From NCBI RefSeq assembly GCF_900174585.1, contig NZ_FWPT01000002.1:496001-560000 (forward strand): DNA of 64,000 nucleotides. Reading direction: 5' to 3'. Positions 1 to 10,513 of the stretch are shown piece by piece. Positions within the stretch are counted from its first letter, which is position 1, and every line of letters starts with the position of its first letter. The notes beneath the pieces are model-generated. The model did not search any database, was not told where the DNA came from, and saw nothing but the letters and a program-made list of their open reading frames with translations. The position numbers were made by a program, and so were the translations under genes. Source of the stretch: Parendozoicomonas haliclonae. Its GTDB lineage: Bacteria; Pseudomonadota; Gammaproteobacteria; Pseudomonadales; Endozoicomonadaceae.

Positions 1-1
1 C

Positions 2-3000
2 AGTCCCCGAAGTCTTTTAAGGGCAGGTTCCGGCAATTATGTAACCGAATCACTGACCGATATTTTCGCAGGTGTTGATCAGTTTCATATATTCCATGAC
101 AACTTCTCCTGGTATGCAGCGGGCTTCCCCCGCGCCATGCGTAACTTCAACCTGACCAATGAAGCGTTTCCGGTGCTTATGCCACGCAACGACAACAACC
201 ATTGGCAGAAGTATGGCGAAGAAGCCGCCTGGTCACGCGGCTCTGGCAAGGATAAGAAGGCTTATATCGTTGATGCGACAACCATCAATGCTGATTCCGA
301 TGTGATCATGCATCGCCCTCCTGAGATCTCGAAGGAAACAGCGACTTATAACTTACCAACAATTGCTGCCGGCTTAATTGGCACCAAGGGCAAGGTCGTT
401 TTCCTTGGCAACGCAATGTACACCTCTGTACTGTCCTGCCCGGATAATTACTGGGCGAGCGGCGATCTGCATATTAATGCTGAAATTCAGGAGTGTTACT
501 ACCAGGCCAAACACAACCCAGAGGCTCAAGCCAGCGATCTGCGTAATGATCAGGGCAGCATGAAAACCTTTTTCAGCAACCTGCTGACCTGGCTTGCCCC
601 CGAATACAACAATGGAGAGAAATCTCTAAAAATCGTCACCAATATTGAGAAGGGCCATGCTTTCCGTTTTGATGGCAGTAATGATCAGGGCCTGATCTAC
701 GACTTCTTCATCAACAAAAGCTTCAACCAGCTTGAAGTTGAGCGTATGGAACGTAGTGGATTTGTCGGTATCACACCTGAAAACGCCCCTGTTCTTCTGC
801 TGCAGTCTTTTGAAATCAAAATACAGAACAAAGATGAAGACTACGACACTAGAGCGGTTGTTTCTGATATAAGCCAACCAAAACTGACCGAAGATGACGT
901 TACTGCCCTCATCGAATATGTGAATGCTGGTGGCAATATCATTTTCTTCGACGCCCTTAAGGAGCAGAACCCTGCCCCGATTGCCCGACTGGCTGATGCG
1001 GCAGGTCTTTCTATTGGCGGTGCTAACCAGGCCATTCTCTCCCAGACTCGTTGCGGAAACAGCATCTGGTGCTGGACTGATACACCAAATCTCCATGCTG
1101 TCGATCAATACGACATCGTCGTTTATGAACGCTATGCCGATACCAGCAAGATTGTGATCAATCCTAACGGGACTGTTGAATGGCCCGAGGATGTGGATAT
1201 GCCTTCACTTGAGATCCCGACCTATGAAGTTCTGGAAGAGGATGGCAAGACATCCGTTCATAGCGCTTTCCACGTTGTCACAAATGAAGCTGAGAAGTTC
1301 GTAAAGCTGGAAGAGCTGAAACGATTCTTCCCGGGTGTTCCACTGTGCCGGGATGAGTATCAGTATGAGGTCAACTGTATTGAAGTTCGCAAAGGCCATG
1401 GCATCCCCGTCCACAGTGATCGTCGACGTCCAGAATTCACTCGCTACGAGATGAGTCAGGATGTGGTGGGTAGCATGGTGAAGGCTGCCAATCTTGGCGA
1501 AAACATTAACCGCCTTCTTGCCCATGAAATTTACTTCCGCAGTGGTGGTAAAGAAGGTGTTCGCCTTTCCAAAGCGGAGCTCACCAGCACTTACGATAAT
1601 CTGTCAGTCTGGCTGTGGAACGATACGCAGTATGAGTATGCAATAGATTCTGGTGCAGGTGACGAGCTTGGCTTCAAGCGGGCGGTAGAAATACTGAACT
1701 GTTATACCAATGGTCTGCACGGCGGTGGCAGTGCTTGTAACAATGCAACCCAAGACCTGCTTACTGCTAATGGCATGCTTGATGCCAACGGGGAGCTTAA
1801 GCCCTCATATCCGCTGAACTGGATGGAAAAGCCACTGACCCGCATCATGCTGGGTCGTTCCTTCTGGGATATGGATATTCGCGTAGATACGTCTTTCTAT
1901 CCAGGGCGCCCAACAGGCGATGGTGGCAGCGAAAGCATCACTATTCATACGCAGGGTCAGGGCGTTAGTTACTCCTCCGGCAATATGCAGTCAACTGGTC
2001 TTTGGGCCCCACAACACCAAAGCGTAACCGTGTCTGGCGGTGTTCCAGCGACCATCACCATTGCACTTGTTGACGATATCACCGGCCGCAGCCAGCATGA
2101 GTTGGCACTGCGTCGTCCATCGCGAGTACAAAAGTCCTGGGCTTACAATGGATCAAGCCTGACCATTGATGAAATACCTTACGGCGGTCTTATTTATATC
2201 CAGCCTCATGAGGCTCATGAAGATGATCTGGCAACTTTCAACTTTACCAAAGTACTGAAAGCTTCCCTCTGGCAGAACGGTGAATGGGGCAACCCAATCA
2301 ACGAAGATGTACCTTTGGCAGAAATCGATACTGGTCACTTTATTTACACCACCCATGTAAATAATGTGGCTAACACCGATATGCCAAAATTTGTCGCCGA
2401 TCTGAACTTCTTTGCCGAAGAAGCCAGCAATTTCTATGGCCGAGATGAAAAGACCACTGACGGAATGCATCGTCGCTTTACCTATGAGGACTTAAAGGGC
2501 TTCCGTCATCGCATGGTGAACGATGTCCAGATCAGCATTGGTGCGGCACACTCGGGTTACCCGGTCATGAACACCAGTTTCGAGACTGATCGCACAACCG
2601 TGCCGACCAATCCGCTGGATGACTGGCTGATCTGGCATGAAGTCGGTCATAACCTTGCGAGCACTCCATTTAGTTTTACTGGCAGCACCGAGGTCACCAA
2701 CAACATCCTTGCTCTTTATATGCAGGAGCAACGTGAGGGTGATAAGGGCTACATGGAACGTATCGAAGGCACCCTGCGTAAGGTTGAGCCATGGCTGAAT
2801 CGCCATAATGGCCATGGCTGGTCAGAGGGTGATAGTGCCATGCGTCTGGCCATGTTCGGTCAGTTAAAGCTGTGGGCTGAGGATCACTTCAAAATTGAAG
2901 AGCATTACCCGAACGCGGATGAGCGCCCTGAGGTATTTGGCGCGGATCAAGGCTGGAATATGTATAAGCTGGCTCATCGCAAGGCGCGAGAAGGTGGCCT

Positions 3001-3253
3001 GGACAATTACTGTTCTGCTAGCAGCACCGGCTTGAGTCAAGGTGACCTGATGATGACCTGCCTCTCCTGGTTGAGTGAGTATGATTTATCCGACTACTTC
3101 AAGACATGGAACCCGTCAGAGGCAAAAGCGGATCTTCCTGACGGGGGAGCTGACTACAGTGGTGGTTTAACGGATAAAGGATTCCAGGCTGTAACCAGCA
3201 TGGGATTCGACAAACCAGCTAAATCCCCACGTTCATACACATCCGTGCGTTAA
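2..3253 (+). CDS. sslE: SslE/AcfD-like M60 (peptidase M60) metalloprotease, 5' end outside window
   Basis: The frame is open from the left edge, so this is the 3' part (1083 visible residues) of a larger gene; E. coli SslE (YghJ) is about 1500 residues. The zinc motif HEVGH lies at visible residues 879-883 (nt 2636-2650), followed after 13 residues by Glu, matching the M60 pattern HExGH-x(8,28)-E. Known family members are surface or secreted lipoproteins exported by type II secretion that degrade mucin-like glycoproteins. The gsp operon begins about 160 bp downstream, the same arrangement as yghJ-gsp in E. coli, so I infer that it is the cognate substrate. The lipobox and N-terminal domains cannot be checked here. 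An internal ATG at 137 is not the real start, because coding similarity continues upstream of it. Confidence 0.9.
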   Translation, partial: SPRSLLRAGSGNYVTESLTDIFAGVDQFHIFHDNFSWYAAGFPRAMRNFNLTNEAFPVLMPRNDNNHWQKYGEEAAWSRGSGKDKKAYIVDATTINADSDVIMHRPPEISKETATYNLPTIAAGLIGTKGKVVFLGNAMYTSVLSCPDNYWASGDLHINAEIQECYYQAKHNPEAQASDLRNDQGSMKTFFSNLLTWLAPEYNNGEKSLKIVTNIEKGHAFRFDGSNDQGLIYDFFINKSFNQLEVERMERSGFVGITPENAPVLLLQSFEIKIQNKDEDYDTRAVVSDISQPKLTEDDVTALIEYVNAGGNIIFFDALKEQNPAPIARLADAAGLSIGGANQAILSQTRCGNSIWCWTDTPNLHAVDQYDIVVYERYADTSKIVINPNGTVEWPEDVDMPSLEIPTYEVLEEDGKTSVHSAFHVVTNEAEKFVKLEELKRFFPGVPLCRDEYQYEVNCIEVRKGHGIPVHSDRRRPEFTRYEMSQDVVGSMVKAANLGENINRLLAHEIYFRSGGKEGVRLSKAELTSTYDNLSVWLWNDTQYEYAIDSGAGDELGFKRAVEILNCYTNGLHGGGSACNNATQDLLTANGMLDANGELKPSYPLNWMEKPLTRIMLGRSFWDMDIRVDTSFYPGRPTGDGGSESITIHTQGQGVSYSSGNMQSTGLWAPQHQSVTVSGGVPATITIALVDDITGRSQHELALRRPSRVQKSWAYNGSSLTIDEIPYGGLIYIQPHEAHEDDLATFNFTKVLKASLWQNGEWGNPINEDVPLAEIDTGHFIYTTHVNNVANTDMPKFVADLNFFAEEASNFYGRDEKTTDGMHRRFTYEDLKGFRHRMVNDVQISIGAAHSGYPVMNTSFETDRTTVPTNPLDDWLIWHEVGHNLASTPFSFTGSTEVTNNILALYMQEQREGDKGYMERIEGTLRKVEPWLNRHNGHGWSEGDSAMRLAMFGQLKLWAEDHFKIEEHYPNADERPEVFGADQGWNMYKLAHRKAREGGLDNYCSASSTGLSQGDLMMTCLSWLSEYDLSDYFKTWNPSEAKADLPDGGADYSGGLTDKGFQAVTSMGFDKPAKSPRSYTSVR

Positions 3254-3276
3254 CGCAAATAGAAACGTCATGAACA

Positions 3277-3306
3277 ACAGACCTCGTTATTTATAGCGAG
3301 GTCTGT
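3277..3306 (+). terminator. Hairpin terminator after the M60 protease gene
   Basis: A perfect 10-bp stem (ACAGACCTCG paired with CGAGGTCTGT) with a 10-nt loop starts 24 bp after the stop codon. There is no long T tract after it, so termination may be partial or Rho-assisted. It separates the protease gene from gspC. Confidence 0.6.
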
Positions 3307-3415
3307 CCATCCGATGTTCTAAAACCACGAATACATCACACACGTATGCGTCATTTGCATACAGAAAAACTCACCCTTGCAATAGTATATTTGCGCCTTT
3401 TTTGCCGGTGTGTAA

Positions 3416-4267
3416 ATGCCTACAAAAGGGACGCTGTTTGCATTTCGAGCACCTCTGACAAACCTTATATTTGTCATTGAGGTCGTTCTGGTTCTGTTGT
3501 TTGCACAACAGGCGGCAAAATTTATCTGGAGTCTGGTTCCAGCACCAATCGTGGCCGCTCCCCGCTGGCAGGTAGAAAACCCTGCTCGCACATCCGGAAA
3601 TACTCCCCGTTATATAGCCCTATCCGGCCTTGAAGCCTTCGGCGCCTATCTGCCTGCCCAGACCCAACAAAGTCGTCCGACTCAGCGCATCCCGACCTCC
3701 CGCATTAATGCCCGCATTACCGGTCTGATGGTCAGTTCACATCCTGAGCACTCTCTGGCGATTATCAGTGAAGGCTCACAACAGAATGCCTTCCGTATCG
3801 GGGATAAACTCAAAAGCTCCCGAGCCACTCTCGTCGCAATACAACATGACAGAGTGATCATCGATGTCAGTGGACGACAGGAAGCTCTTATCTTTGCGGG
3901 TGCCACCCGCCCAAAAGCCAAAACCAGCCGGGTCGCAGCAATCCCACAGAAACCTGCACAGCCCGTATCACCGAAACTTGCTGAGATTGTTCGCAGTGAT
4001 CCCCAATCCCTGATGGAGATGATCCGAATCTCTCCGGTACGCCGGGATGGTCAGCTCATCGGTTATAGAGTCAATGCCGGCAACCGTCCGGACCTGTTCA
4101 AAGCTGCGGGGCTGCAAAATGGCGATATTGCTACAGCAATTAATGACACAGACCTGACCAATCAGGTTGAAGCGCTGGCACTCATGCAGAGCCTGCCCAC
4201 TCTCCAGACAATTTCTCTCTCTGTTGAACGACAGGGGCAGAACTATCAGATTGACCTTTCGTTATAA
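3416..4267 (+). CDS. gspC: Type II secretion system protein GspC
   Basis: Inner-membrane T2SS subunit of 283 residues that links the inner-membrane platform to the GspD secretin. It has a short cytoplasmic N-terminus, one membrane segment at about residues 15-33, a periplasmic homology region around residues 100-160, and a C-terminal PDZ-like domain from about residue 205 to the end (GYRVNAGNRPDLF, then AAGLQNGDIATAIN). It is first in the gspC-N operon. The ATG at 3416 has only a weak Shine-Dalgarno sequence, but it places the membrane segment correctly. Confidence 0.93.
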   Translation: MPTKGTLFAFRAPLTNLIFVIEVVLVLLFAQQAAKFIWSLVPAPIVAAPRWQVENPARTSGNTPRYIALSGLEAFGAYLPAQTQQSRPTQRIPTSRINARITGLMVSSHPEHSLAIISEGSQQNAFRIGDKLKSSRATLVAIQHDRVIIDVSGRQEALIFAGATRPKAKTSRVAAIPQKPAQPVSPKLAEIVRSDPQSLMEMIRISPVRRDGQLIGYRVNAGNRPDLFKAAGLQNGDIATAINDTDLTNQVEALALMQSLPTLQTISLSVERQGQNYQIDLSL

Positions 4268-4277
4268 GACTTTACGG

Positions 4278-6356
4278 ATGATGACAACAAAACGGCCAGA
4301 CACCCGGGCCTCTCGCTCACCACGCAGCTTCCGTTCTCTTATTGCGGCAAGCCTGCTGTTTACCTCAGCAGCTCTTTCAGTGCCTGCGTTCTCTGCTCCG
4401 ACTGCCAACAACCTGAATGGCGAAGTTCAGTTCTCCGTCAATATGCAGGGCGTGGATATTGGCGAGTTTATTACCACCGTCAGCAGCAGCCTGAACAAAA
4501 CCATCATTCTTGATCCTGCCGTTAAAGGCCGGATTACCGTTCGTTCCTATGAAGACCTGAGTGCGCAACAGTACTATCAGTTCTTCCTGAGTGTGCTGGA
4601 AGTCCATGGCTATGCGGTGATTGATGCCGGTGATGGTGTGCTCAAGGTCATTCAGGGCAAAAAGGCAAAAACCTCAGCTATCCCGGTTGTTGATTCCAAC
4701 AGCCAGATCGCTGGCAGCGAAGTCGTGACCTGGGTTATGCCTCTGCACAATGTTCCGGTTCAGGAAATGTCACCACTGCTGCGCCAGTTGAATGAAACCG
4801 ATGGCAGTGTCGTGCATTACGCACCCTCCAACGTTCTGTTGCTGACCGGCCGTGCTGACAATATTGAAAAGCTGGTAGAGATCGCCAGCCGTATTGATCA
4901 GGCCGGCGGACACATAACAGACATCCTCGCTCTCAAATACGCCTCGGCCACTGATATGGCCCGTATTCTGCTGACACTGGAAAATGAGAAGGGGGGCAAA
5001 AGACAAGGTCAGAGTTTGTCGGTGGTTCCCGATGAAGTGGGCAACCGCCTTATCCTCTCCGGTACCAAGGATCAGATTAGCCGCGCGCGCCACATCATCG
5101 GCCGACTGGATGCCGAGCAGCAGAACTATGGCAACACCCGGGTTTTCTACCTGAAGTACGCCAAGGCCGATGAACTCAAGCCGGTACTGGATGGTGTAGG
5201 ACAAACTGTTCTGGAAGAAAAGGGCTCTGCCACCAAACCAAAATTCAGCATCAATATCCATGGTCAGACCAATGCCCTGGTGGTGACTGCGCAGCCGGAT
5301 ATGATGAAAGCTCTGGAGCAGGTTATCCGTCAGCTGGATATCCGCCGTGCCCAGGTTCTGGTTGAAGCCATTATCGTGGAAGTGTACGACGGTGACGGCA
5401 TAACTCTGGCCACTCAGTTCGCCAGCAAGAGTGCGGGTGTCGTTCAGTTTAACAATGGCACCGCGGTTCCTATCGGTACGATTGGTGCCGGCTTGATTCA
5501 AGCGCGTGGCGAAAAGGGCAGCACCATTGTTAACAGCGATGGAACCACCACCCACAATCCGGATAAGAACGGTGACTACTCAGCTCTGGCTAGTGCCCTC
5601 TCCTCCCTGAGCGGTGGCGCATTTGCCGTATCGTCCGGCGACTGGGCCATGCTGCTGCAGGCTGTCAGCAACACCACTACCTCCAATGTTCTGGCCACGC
5701 CAAGCCTGATGACGCTGGATAACCAGGAAGCCTCGTTTATGGTCGGTGATGAAGTTCCGACTCTGACTGGCTCCACCGCCAGCTCCGATAACGACAACCC
5801 GTTCCAGACCATCGAACGTAAAGATGTGGGTATCAAACTGGAGATTCTTCCGCAGGTTAACGAAGGTGATTCGGTCAAGCTGAACATCACCCAGGAAGTC
5901 TCCAAGGTGAATGGCACCACGCCAGTTGATGTCACCTTCTCCACCCGTCAGATCAAAACCTCAGTCATGGTGGGCAGTGGCGATACCATTATTCTGGGCG
6001 GTTTGATTGATGAGGATGTACAACAGAGCGAATCCAAGGTTCCTCTGCTGGGCGACATTCCCTTTATAGGTGCGCTGTTCCGCTCAACTTCCAGCTCGAC
6101 CGTCAAGCGTAACCTGATGGTATTCCTGCGTCCGACGATAGTGCGTGACGACTCGCTGCTAACCGATATCAGCGGTCAGAAGTACAGTCTGATGCGTGCC
6201 CGCCAGCTTGAAGAAAGAGCCAATGGTGTGCGCCTGATGCCCAATGCCATAACTCCGGTTCTGCCGGAAAATGCCAGCAACCAGCAACTGCTGGAAGAAG
6301 CCCGCCGCCGTATAGGCATGGAAGATCTTTCAAAGAAGAGTGGGAAGGATGACTGA
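4278..6356 (+). CDS. gspD: Type II secretion system secretin GspD
   Basis: Outer-membrane secretin channel of about 692 residues. An arginine-rich start is followed by a signal peptide ending near AFSA, then an N0 domain ([15 protein letters not shown]), N1-N3 repeats with typical VLLLTG and LILSGT strands, and the C-terminal secretin domain ([10 protein letters not shown], ending near [13 protein letters not shown]). The frame is open upstream to 4167 inside gspC. I chose the ATG at 4278 (or 4281), 10 bp after the gspC stop, because it gives a normal signal peptide. The gene overlaps gspE by 8 bp. Confidence 0.95.
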   Translation: MMTTKRPDTRASRSPRSFRSLIAASLLFTSAALSVPAFSAPTANNLNGEVQFSVNMQGVDIGEFITTVSSSLNKTIILDPAVKGRITVRSYEDLSAQQYYQFFLSVLEVHGYAVIDAGDGVLKVIQGKKAKTSAIPVVDSNSQIAGSEVVTWVMPLHNVPVQEMSPLLRQLNETDGSVVHYAPSNVLLLTGRADNIEKLVEIASRIDQAGGHITDILALKYASATDMARILLTLENEKGGKRQGQSLSVVPDEVGNRLILSGTKDQISRARHIIGRLDAEQQNYGNTRVFYLKYAKADELKPVLDGVGQTVLEEKGSATKPKFSINIHGQTNALVVTAQPDMMKALEQVIRQLDIRRAQVLVEAIIVEVYDGDGITLATQFASKSAGVVQFNNGTAVPIGTIGAGLIQARGEKGSTIVNSDGTTTHNPDKNGDYSALASALSSLSGGAFAVSSGDWAMLLQAVSNTTTSNVLATPSLMTLDNQEASFMVGDEVPTLTGSTASSDNDNPFQTIERKDVGIKLEILPQVNEGDSVKLNITQEVSKVNGTTPVDVTFSTRQIKTSVMVGSGDTIILGGLIDEDVQQSESKVPLLGDIPFIGALFRSTSSSTVKRNLMVFLRPTIVRDDSLLTDISGQKYSLMRARQLEERANGVRLMPNAITPVLPENASNQQLLEEARRRIGMEDLSKKSGKDD

Positions 6357-7833
6357 TTCTCTCACTCCTGTTGAACTGCCTTTTACCTTTGCTAGCCGGT
6401 TTGGTGTGCTGCTGAGCTACACGTCGGAGTCAGGCTATCACCTTTTCTACAAAGGTCTGCCTGCACCTGCGGCTCTGGTTGAAGTCCGCCGTGTGATCGA
6501 AGCTCCCTTTACCGTTGAGGAGCTGTCGGCAGAGCAGTTTGAACAACGGCTGGCTGCCGATTATCAGCAGGATTCATCCGCAGCACGGCAGCTGATGCAG
6601 TCGATTGGTAACGATGAAGGTCTGCAAAGTCTGGCGGAAGAACTGCCAGACAGTGAAGACCTGCTGGAAGCCGATGATGGCGCTCCGATCATCCGCATGA
6701 TCAACGTGATGCTGGCCGAGGCGATTCGCGATGGCGCATCGGATATCCATATTGAAACCTTCGAGAATGCGCTAGTTATCCGCTTTCGGATTGATGGCGT
6801 ACTGCGTGAGATCCTCCGCCCCCAGCGTCGTCTGGCAACTCTGCTGGTCTCACGCATCAAGGTTATGGCTAAGCTGGATATCGCCGAGAAGCGGGTTCCG
6901 CAGGATGGTCGTATCTCCCTGAAGCTGGGCGGTCGTGCTGTGGATGTGCGGGTATCGACCCTGCCTTCCCGTCATGGCGAGCGTGTCGTTCTGCGTCTGC
7001 TGGACCGCAACAGTGTTCAGATGGATATGACCTCTCTGGGGATGACGCCCGCTATTCGCAACAGGGTCAGTGAATTGCTGCTGAAGCCCCACGGCATACT
7101 GCTGGTCACCGGCCCTACCGGCTCTGGTAAAAGCACCACGCTCTATGCCGGCCTCAGTTCCATCAACTCAACAGATCGCAATATCCTGACCGTTGAAGAC
7201 CCGATCGAATACGATCTGGAAGGTATCGGCCAGACCCAGGTTAACCCGCGTGTGGATATGACCTTTGCCCGAGGGCTGCGCGCTATTCTGCGTCAGGACC
7301 CGGACGTGGTAATGGTCGGGGAAATCCGGGATCTGGAGACCGCAGAGATTGCCGTGCAGGCATCCTTAACTGGTCACCTGGTACTCAGCACTCTCCATAC
7401 CAACACAGCGATTGGTGCAGTCACCCGTCTTCGGGATATGGGTGTAGAAGCCTTTTTGCTGTCGTCTAGTCTTCTGGGAGTATTGGCCCAGCGTCTTGTA
7501 CGCACACTGTGCGAAGAGTGTCGCCAGCCCCATCAGCCGGATGAAGCTGAACAGCGTCTGCTGGGCATCAATCCGGAAGACTCCACTCTGATCTGGCAGG
7601 CAGCAGGCTGCCCACACTGCAACCATACCGGTTACCGCGGCCGGACCGGCATTCATGAACTGTTTCTGGTCAGCGATACCCTGCGCACCATGATCCATAA
7701 CGGAGCTTCAGAACAGGAGATCGAAAGCCTGGTTCGCCAGTCGATGCCGAGCATTCAACAGGATGGTTTCTCCAAAGTACTGGCGGGAATAACCACCATG
7801 GAAGAAGTCCTGCGGGTCACCAGGGAAGACTGA
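6349..7833 (+). CDS. gspE: Type II secretion system ATPase GspE
   Basis: Cytoplasmic hexameric ATPase (494 residues) that powers pseudopilus assembly. Walker A is GPTGSGKST at residues 255-263. An Asp box and Walker B ([14 protein letters not shown]) follow, then the zinc-binding tetracysteine site at C388/C391 and C421/C424 that is typical of GspE. I chose the ATG at 6349, overlapping the gspD stop by 8 bp, because AAGAAGAG lies 8 nt upstream. A GTG at 6340 in the same frame is a less likely start. Confidence 0.96.
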   Translation: MTDSLTPVELPFTFASRFGVLLSYTSESGYHLFYKGLPAPAALVEVRRVIEAPFTVEELSAEQFEQRLAADYQQDSSAARQLMQSIGNDEGLQSLAEELPDSEDLLEADDGAPIIRMINVMLAEAIRDGASDIHIETFENALVIRFRIDGVLREILRPQRRLATLLVSRIKVMAKLDIAEKRVPQDGRISLKLGGRAVDVRVSTLPSRHGERVVLRLLDRNSVQMDMTSLGMTPAIRNRVSELLLKPHGILLVTGPTGSGKSTTLYAGLSSINSTDRNILTVEDPIEYDLEGIGQTQVNPRVDMTFARGLRAILRQDPDVVMVGEIRDLETAEIAVQASLTGHLVLSTLHTNTAIGAVTRLRDMGVEAFLLSSSLLGVLAQRLVRTLCEECRQPHQPDEAEQRLLGINPEDSTLIWQAAGCPHCNHTGYRGRTGIHELFLVSDTLRTMIHNGASEQEIESLVRQSMPSIQQDGFSKVLAGITTMEEVLRVTRED

Positions 7834-7834
7834 T

Positions 7835-9055
7835 ATGGCGGTCTATAACTTTGAAGCTCTGGATGCCCGTGGGCGTAAAACCAAAGGCGTGCGTGAAGCA
7901 GACAGCCCGCGTCATCTGCGTCAGTTGTTACGGAGCGATGGCCTTTCTCCTGTCACTGTTGAGCTTGGTGCAGAGAAAGCGGTTCGCAGCAAAACCTCGT
8001 TTACCCTGTTTCAGCGTCGTGCCTCTACGGCCGATATTGCACTGCTGACCCGTCAGCTGGCGACTCTGGTTGCTGCGGCGATTCCCCTGGAAGAGTGCTT
8101 GCAGGCCCTGAGCCGTCAGGTACAGAAAGCGCACCTCAAAACCATGGTCACCAATATCCGTTCGCGGGTACTGGAAGGACAAACGCTGGCTGACAGTCTG
8201 GCGGCTTATCCCCATGCCTTTGATGGTTTATATCGTTCAATGGTCGCAGCGGGGGAAAAGTCCGGGCATCTCGATACCGTTCTGGAGCGTCTGGCGGATT
8301 ACAACGAACAGCGTCAGCAGATTCAAAGCAAACTGGTACAGGCTATGGTCTATCCCACCATTCTGACTCTGGTTGCCGTTGGCGTTGTGGCGGCTTTGCT
8401 GACCACTGTCGTACCAACCGTGGTCGAGCAGTTCGCCCATCTTGGGCAGGATTTGCCGGCCATGACCCAGACCCTGATTACCCTTAGCGATTTTGTGCGG
8501 GCTTACGGCCTGCACCTGCTGGTTGGCTTACTCCTGACTCTGGTCGTACGACAAAGACTGCTGACCAACCCTAAACGTCGCCTGGTTCATGACCGCTGGC
8601 TTTTGAAGCTTCCAGTATTGGCCCCGGTGCTTGCCGGCGTTGATACCTCACGTTTTGCCCGCACGCTCAGCATCCTCACCAGCAGCAATATTCCCCTGCT
8701 GGATGGCATGAAAGTGTCTGGCGAGGTAATGAGCAACAGCCATATTCGGGAGAGCATCCGTCAGTCTGCAGAACGGGTTCGCGAAGGTACCAGCCTGTGG
8801 CAGGCCCTGGAACAGACTCAACTCTTCCCCCCAATGATGCTGCATATCATCGCCAGCGGTGAGAAGTCCGGTGAGCTGGAATCCATGCTGGCACGAGCCG
8901 CTGATGCCCAGGATCGTCTGTTCGACAACCAGGTTTCCGTAGCACTGGGCATCTTTGGCCCGCTGCTGATTTTGATTATGGCCGGCATGGTGTTGTTTAT
9001 CGTGATGGCGATTCTCACCCCAATGCTGGATTTGAACTCGTTAATTGCCGGCTAG
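7835..9055 (+). CDS. gspF: Type II secretion system inner-membrane platform protein GspF
   Basis: Polytopic platform protein (406 residues) that couples GspE to pseudopilin assembly. It has two repeated T2SSF domains (about residues 70-195 and 270-395), each with the GEKSG signature (AAGEKSGHLDTVLERLADY and ASGEKSGELESMLARAAD), and three membrane segments near residues 170-195, 220-240 and 375-398. It begins one base after the gspE stop, which indicates translational coupling. Confidence 0.96.
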   Translation: MAVYNFEALDARGRKTKGVREADSPRHLRQLLRSDGLSPVTVELGAEKAVRSKTSFTLFQRRASTADIALLTRQLATLVAAAIPLEECLQALSRQVQKAHLKTMVTNIRSRVLEGQTLADSLAAYPHAFDGLYRSMVAAGEKSGHLDTVLERLADYNEQRQQIQSKLVQAMVYPTILTLVAVGVVAALLTTVVPTVVEQFAHLGQDLPAMTQTLITLSDFVRAYGLHLLVGLLLTLVVRQRLLTNPKRRLVHDRWLLKLPVLAPVLAGVDTSRFARTLSILTSSNIPLLDGMKVSGEVMSNSHIRESIRQSAERVREGTSLWQALEQTQLFPPMMLHIIASGEKSGELESMLARAADAQDRLFDNQVSVALGIFGPLLILIMAGMVLFIVMAILTPMLDLNSLIAG

Positions 9056-9105
9056 CCGTGACGATTAACGAATGTACTGAATAACCTGCCAGGAATAAGA
9101 AGTTA

Positions 9106-9561
9106 ATGCGCAAACAAACCCGTTTCCGTAATGGAAAAGCTACCCGCAAACAGCAGGGTTTTACCCTGTTGGAGATCATGGTGGTTATCGTGATTCTGGG
9201 CGTTCTGGCCAGCATGGTCGCACCCAATGTGATTGGCAATAAAGACAAGGCCGATCAGCAAAAAGCTGTCAGCGATATTATCGCGCTGGAAAATGCACTG
9301 GATATGTACCGTCTGGATAACAGCATTTATCCATCCACTGATCAGGGGCTGGAAGCGCTGGTATCCAAACCATCCGGCAACCCGGAGCCACGCAGCTACC
9401 GCAACGATGGCTATATCCGTCGTCTGCCGCAAGATCCATGGGGTAACGACTACCTGATGCAGAGCCCGGGGCAATTCGGCAGCATTGATGTGTTCTCTGC
9501 AGGCCCTGACAATCAGGCTGGCAATGACGACGATATCGGCAACTGGAACATTAATTCCTGA
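9106..9561 (+). CDS. gspG: Major pseudopilin GspG
   Basis: Main subunit of the T2SS pseudopilus, 151 residues. The prepilin peptidase site is QQG/FTLLE, with the conserved Glu at +5, followed by a hydrophobic helix. The C-terminal part carries the family pattern YPSTDQGLEALV, RRLPQDPWGNDY and an acidic calcium-site loop (SAGPDNQAGNDDDIGNW). The 18-residue leader is long. A prepilin peptidase (GspO/PilD) is not in the window and must act from elsewhere. The gene ends in a TGATG overlap with gspH. Confidence 0.97.
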   Translation: MRKQTRFRNGKATRKQQGFTLLEIMVVIVILGVLASMVAPNVIGNKDKADQQKAVSDIIALENALDMYRLDNSIYPSTDQGLEALVSKPSGNPEPRSYRNDGYIRRLPQDPWGNDYLMQSPGQFGSIDVFSAGPDNQAGNDDDIGNWNINS

Positions 9562-10130
9562 TGCTGAAGGCTTCCCCTCGTGTCCCTAAAAACAACAGGG
9601 GCTTTACTCTGCTGGAAATTCTGCTGGTTCTGTTACTTATGGGACTGGCCGGTTCTGTTGTGGTGGGCCGGGTGATGCCGGAAAACAGTCGGGGGGAAGC
9701 CATCAAACAGGCCGAACGTTTTGCGGCACTGACAGGTTTACTGCGCGATCAGGCCCTGCAGCAAGGTAAAGAGTATGGGGTGCAGTTCGACAAGACCGGC
9801 TATCGCTTTCTGCGGCTTGCTCATAGCCAGTGGCAGACAGTAGACAATGACCGTCGGCTGAAACCACAAAGCCTGGATACAGACTTTGGCGTGGTGTTTA
9901 CTCCCGGTGAGAGTGTCTGGCTGGAAAGCCTAGAACACGAAGACCTGCAAGAAGAAGACGACGACAACGAACAGCCTACAAACCTGCCAGATATCTATCT
10001 TTGGTCGTCCGGTGAGATCAGCCCCGGCGAGCTGGTGTTTCGCTCGGTTAAACCGGAATTAAAGGTCGTACTACAAGAGAGTGGTGATATCTACGTCATC
10101 GAGAACAACTCCGATGGGAAGGCATCATGA
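9561..10130 (+). CDS. gspH: Minor pseudopilin GspH
   Basis: Minor pseudopilin (189 residues) with the cleavage site NRG/FTLLEI and a hydrophobic N-terminal helix. A beta-rich domain follows, with YGVQFDKTGYRFL and, near the end, SSGEISPGELVFR. An acidic stretch at about residues 125-140 (EHEDLQEEDDDNEQ) is an insertion-like loop. The gene shares one base with gspG and overlaps gspI by ATGA. Confidence 0.92.
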   Translation: MLKASPRVPKNNRGFTLLEILLVLLLMGLAGSVVVGRVMPENSRGEAIKQAERFAALTGLLRDQALQQGKEYGVQFDKTGYRFLRLAHSQWQTVDNDRRLKPQSLDTDFGVVFTPGESVWLESLEHEDLQEEDDDNEQPTNLPDIYLWSSGEISPGELVFRSVKPELKVVLQESGDIYVIENNSDGKAS

Positions 10131-10513
10131 CTCGCGAGCTATCCATCCGTAACAGTGCCGGCTTTACTCTGCTGGAAGTGCTGCTGGCTTTAACCATTCT
10201 GGCTCTGGTCGCTATTCCGACTCTGCAGGCTACCCGGGAAAACATTGTTAATACCCATGCTCTGAAGCAAAAGGCTGTCGCACGCTGGGTTGCAGACAAT
10301 GAGATGGAACAGATTCACCTTGAAGGCCGGTGGCCCGGACTCCAATGGAGCAAGCAGACCCGCGAGTTTTCTGGTCAGGAGTGGCATGTTCGCCGCCGCA
10401 GTGTCGAAACCGCCAGTGATGACTTCCGGATGATTGAGGTGGATGTGCGCCTGTCTCCCGACACCACAGAGCCAACCCTGGCCAGTTTACAGAGTTACAT
10501 GTTCAGACGATGA
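10127..10513 (+). CDS. gspI: Minor pseudopilin GspI
   Basis: Minor pseudopilin of 128 residues with prepilin site SAG/FTLLEV and a hydrophobic helix (LLALTILALVAIPTLQA). The family pattern WVADNEMEQI follows at about residues 58-67. GspI, GspJ and GspK together form the pseudopilus tip. The gene overlaps both neighbours by ATGA. Confidence 0.94.
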   Translation: MTRELSIRNSAGFTLLEVLLALTILALVAIPTLQATRENIVNTHALKQKAVARWVADNEMEQIHLEGRWPGLQWSKQTREFSGQEWHVRRRSVETASDDFRMIEVDVRLSPDTTEPTLASLQSYMFRR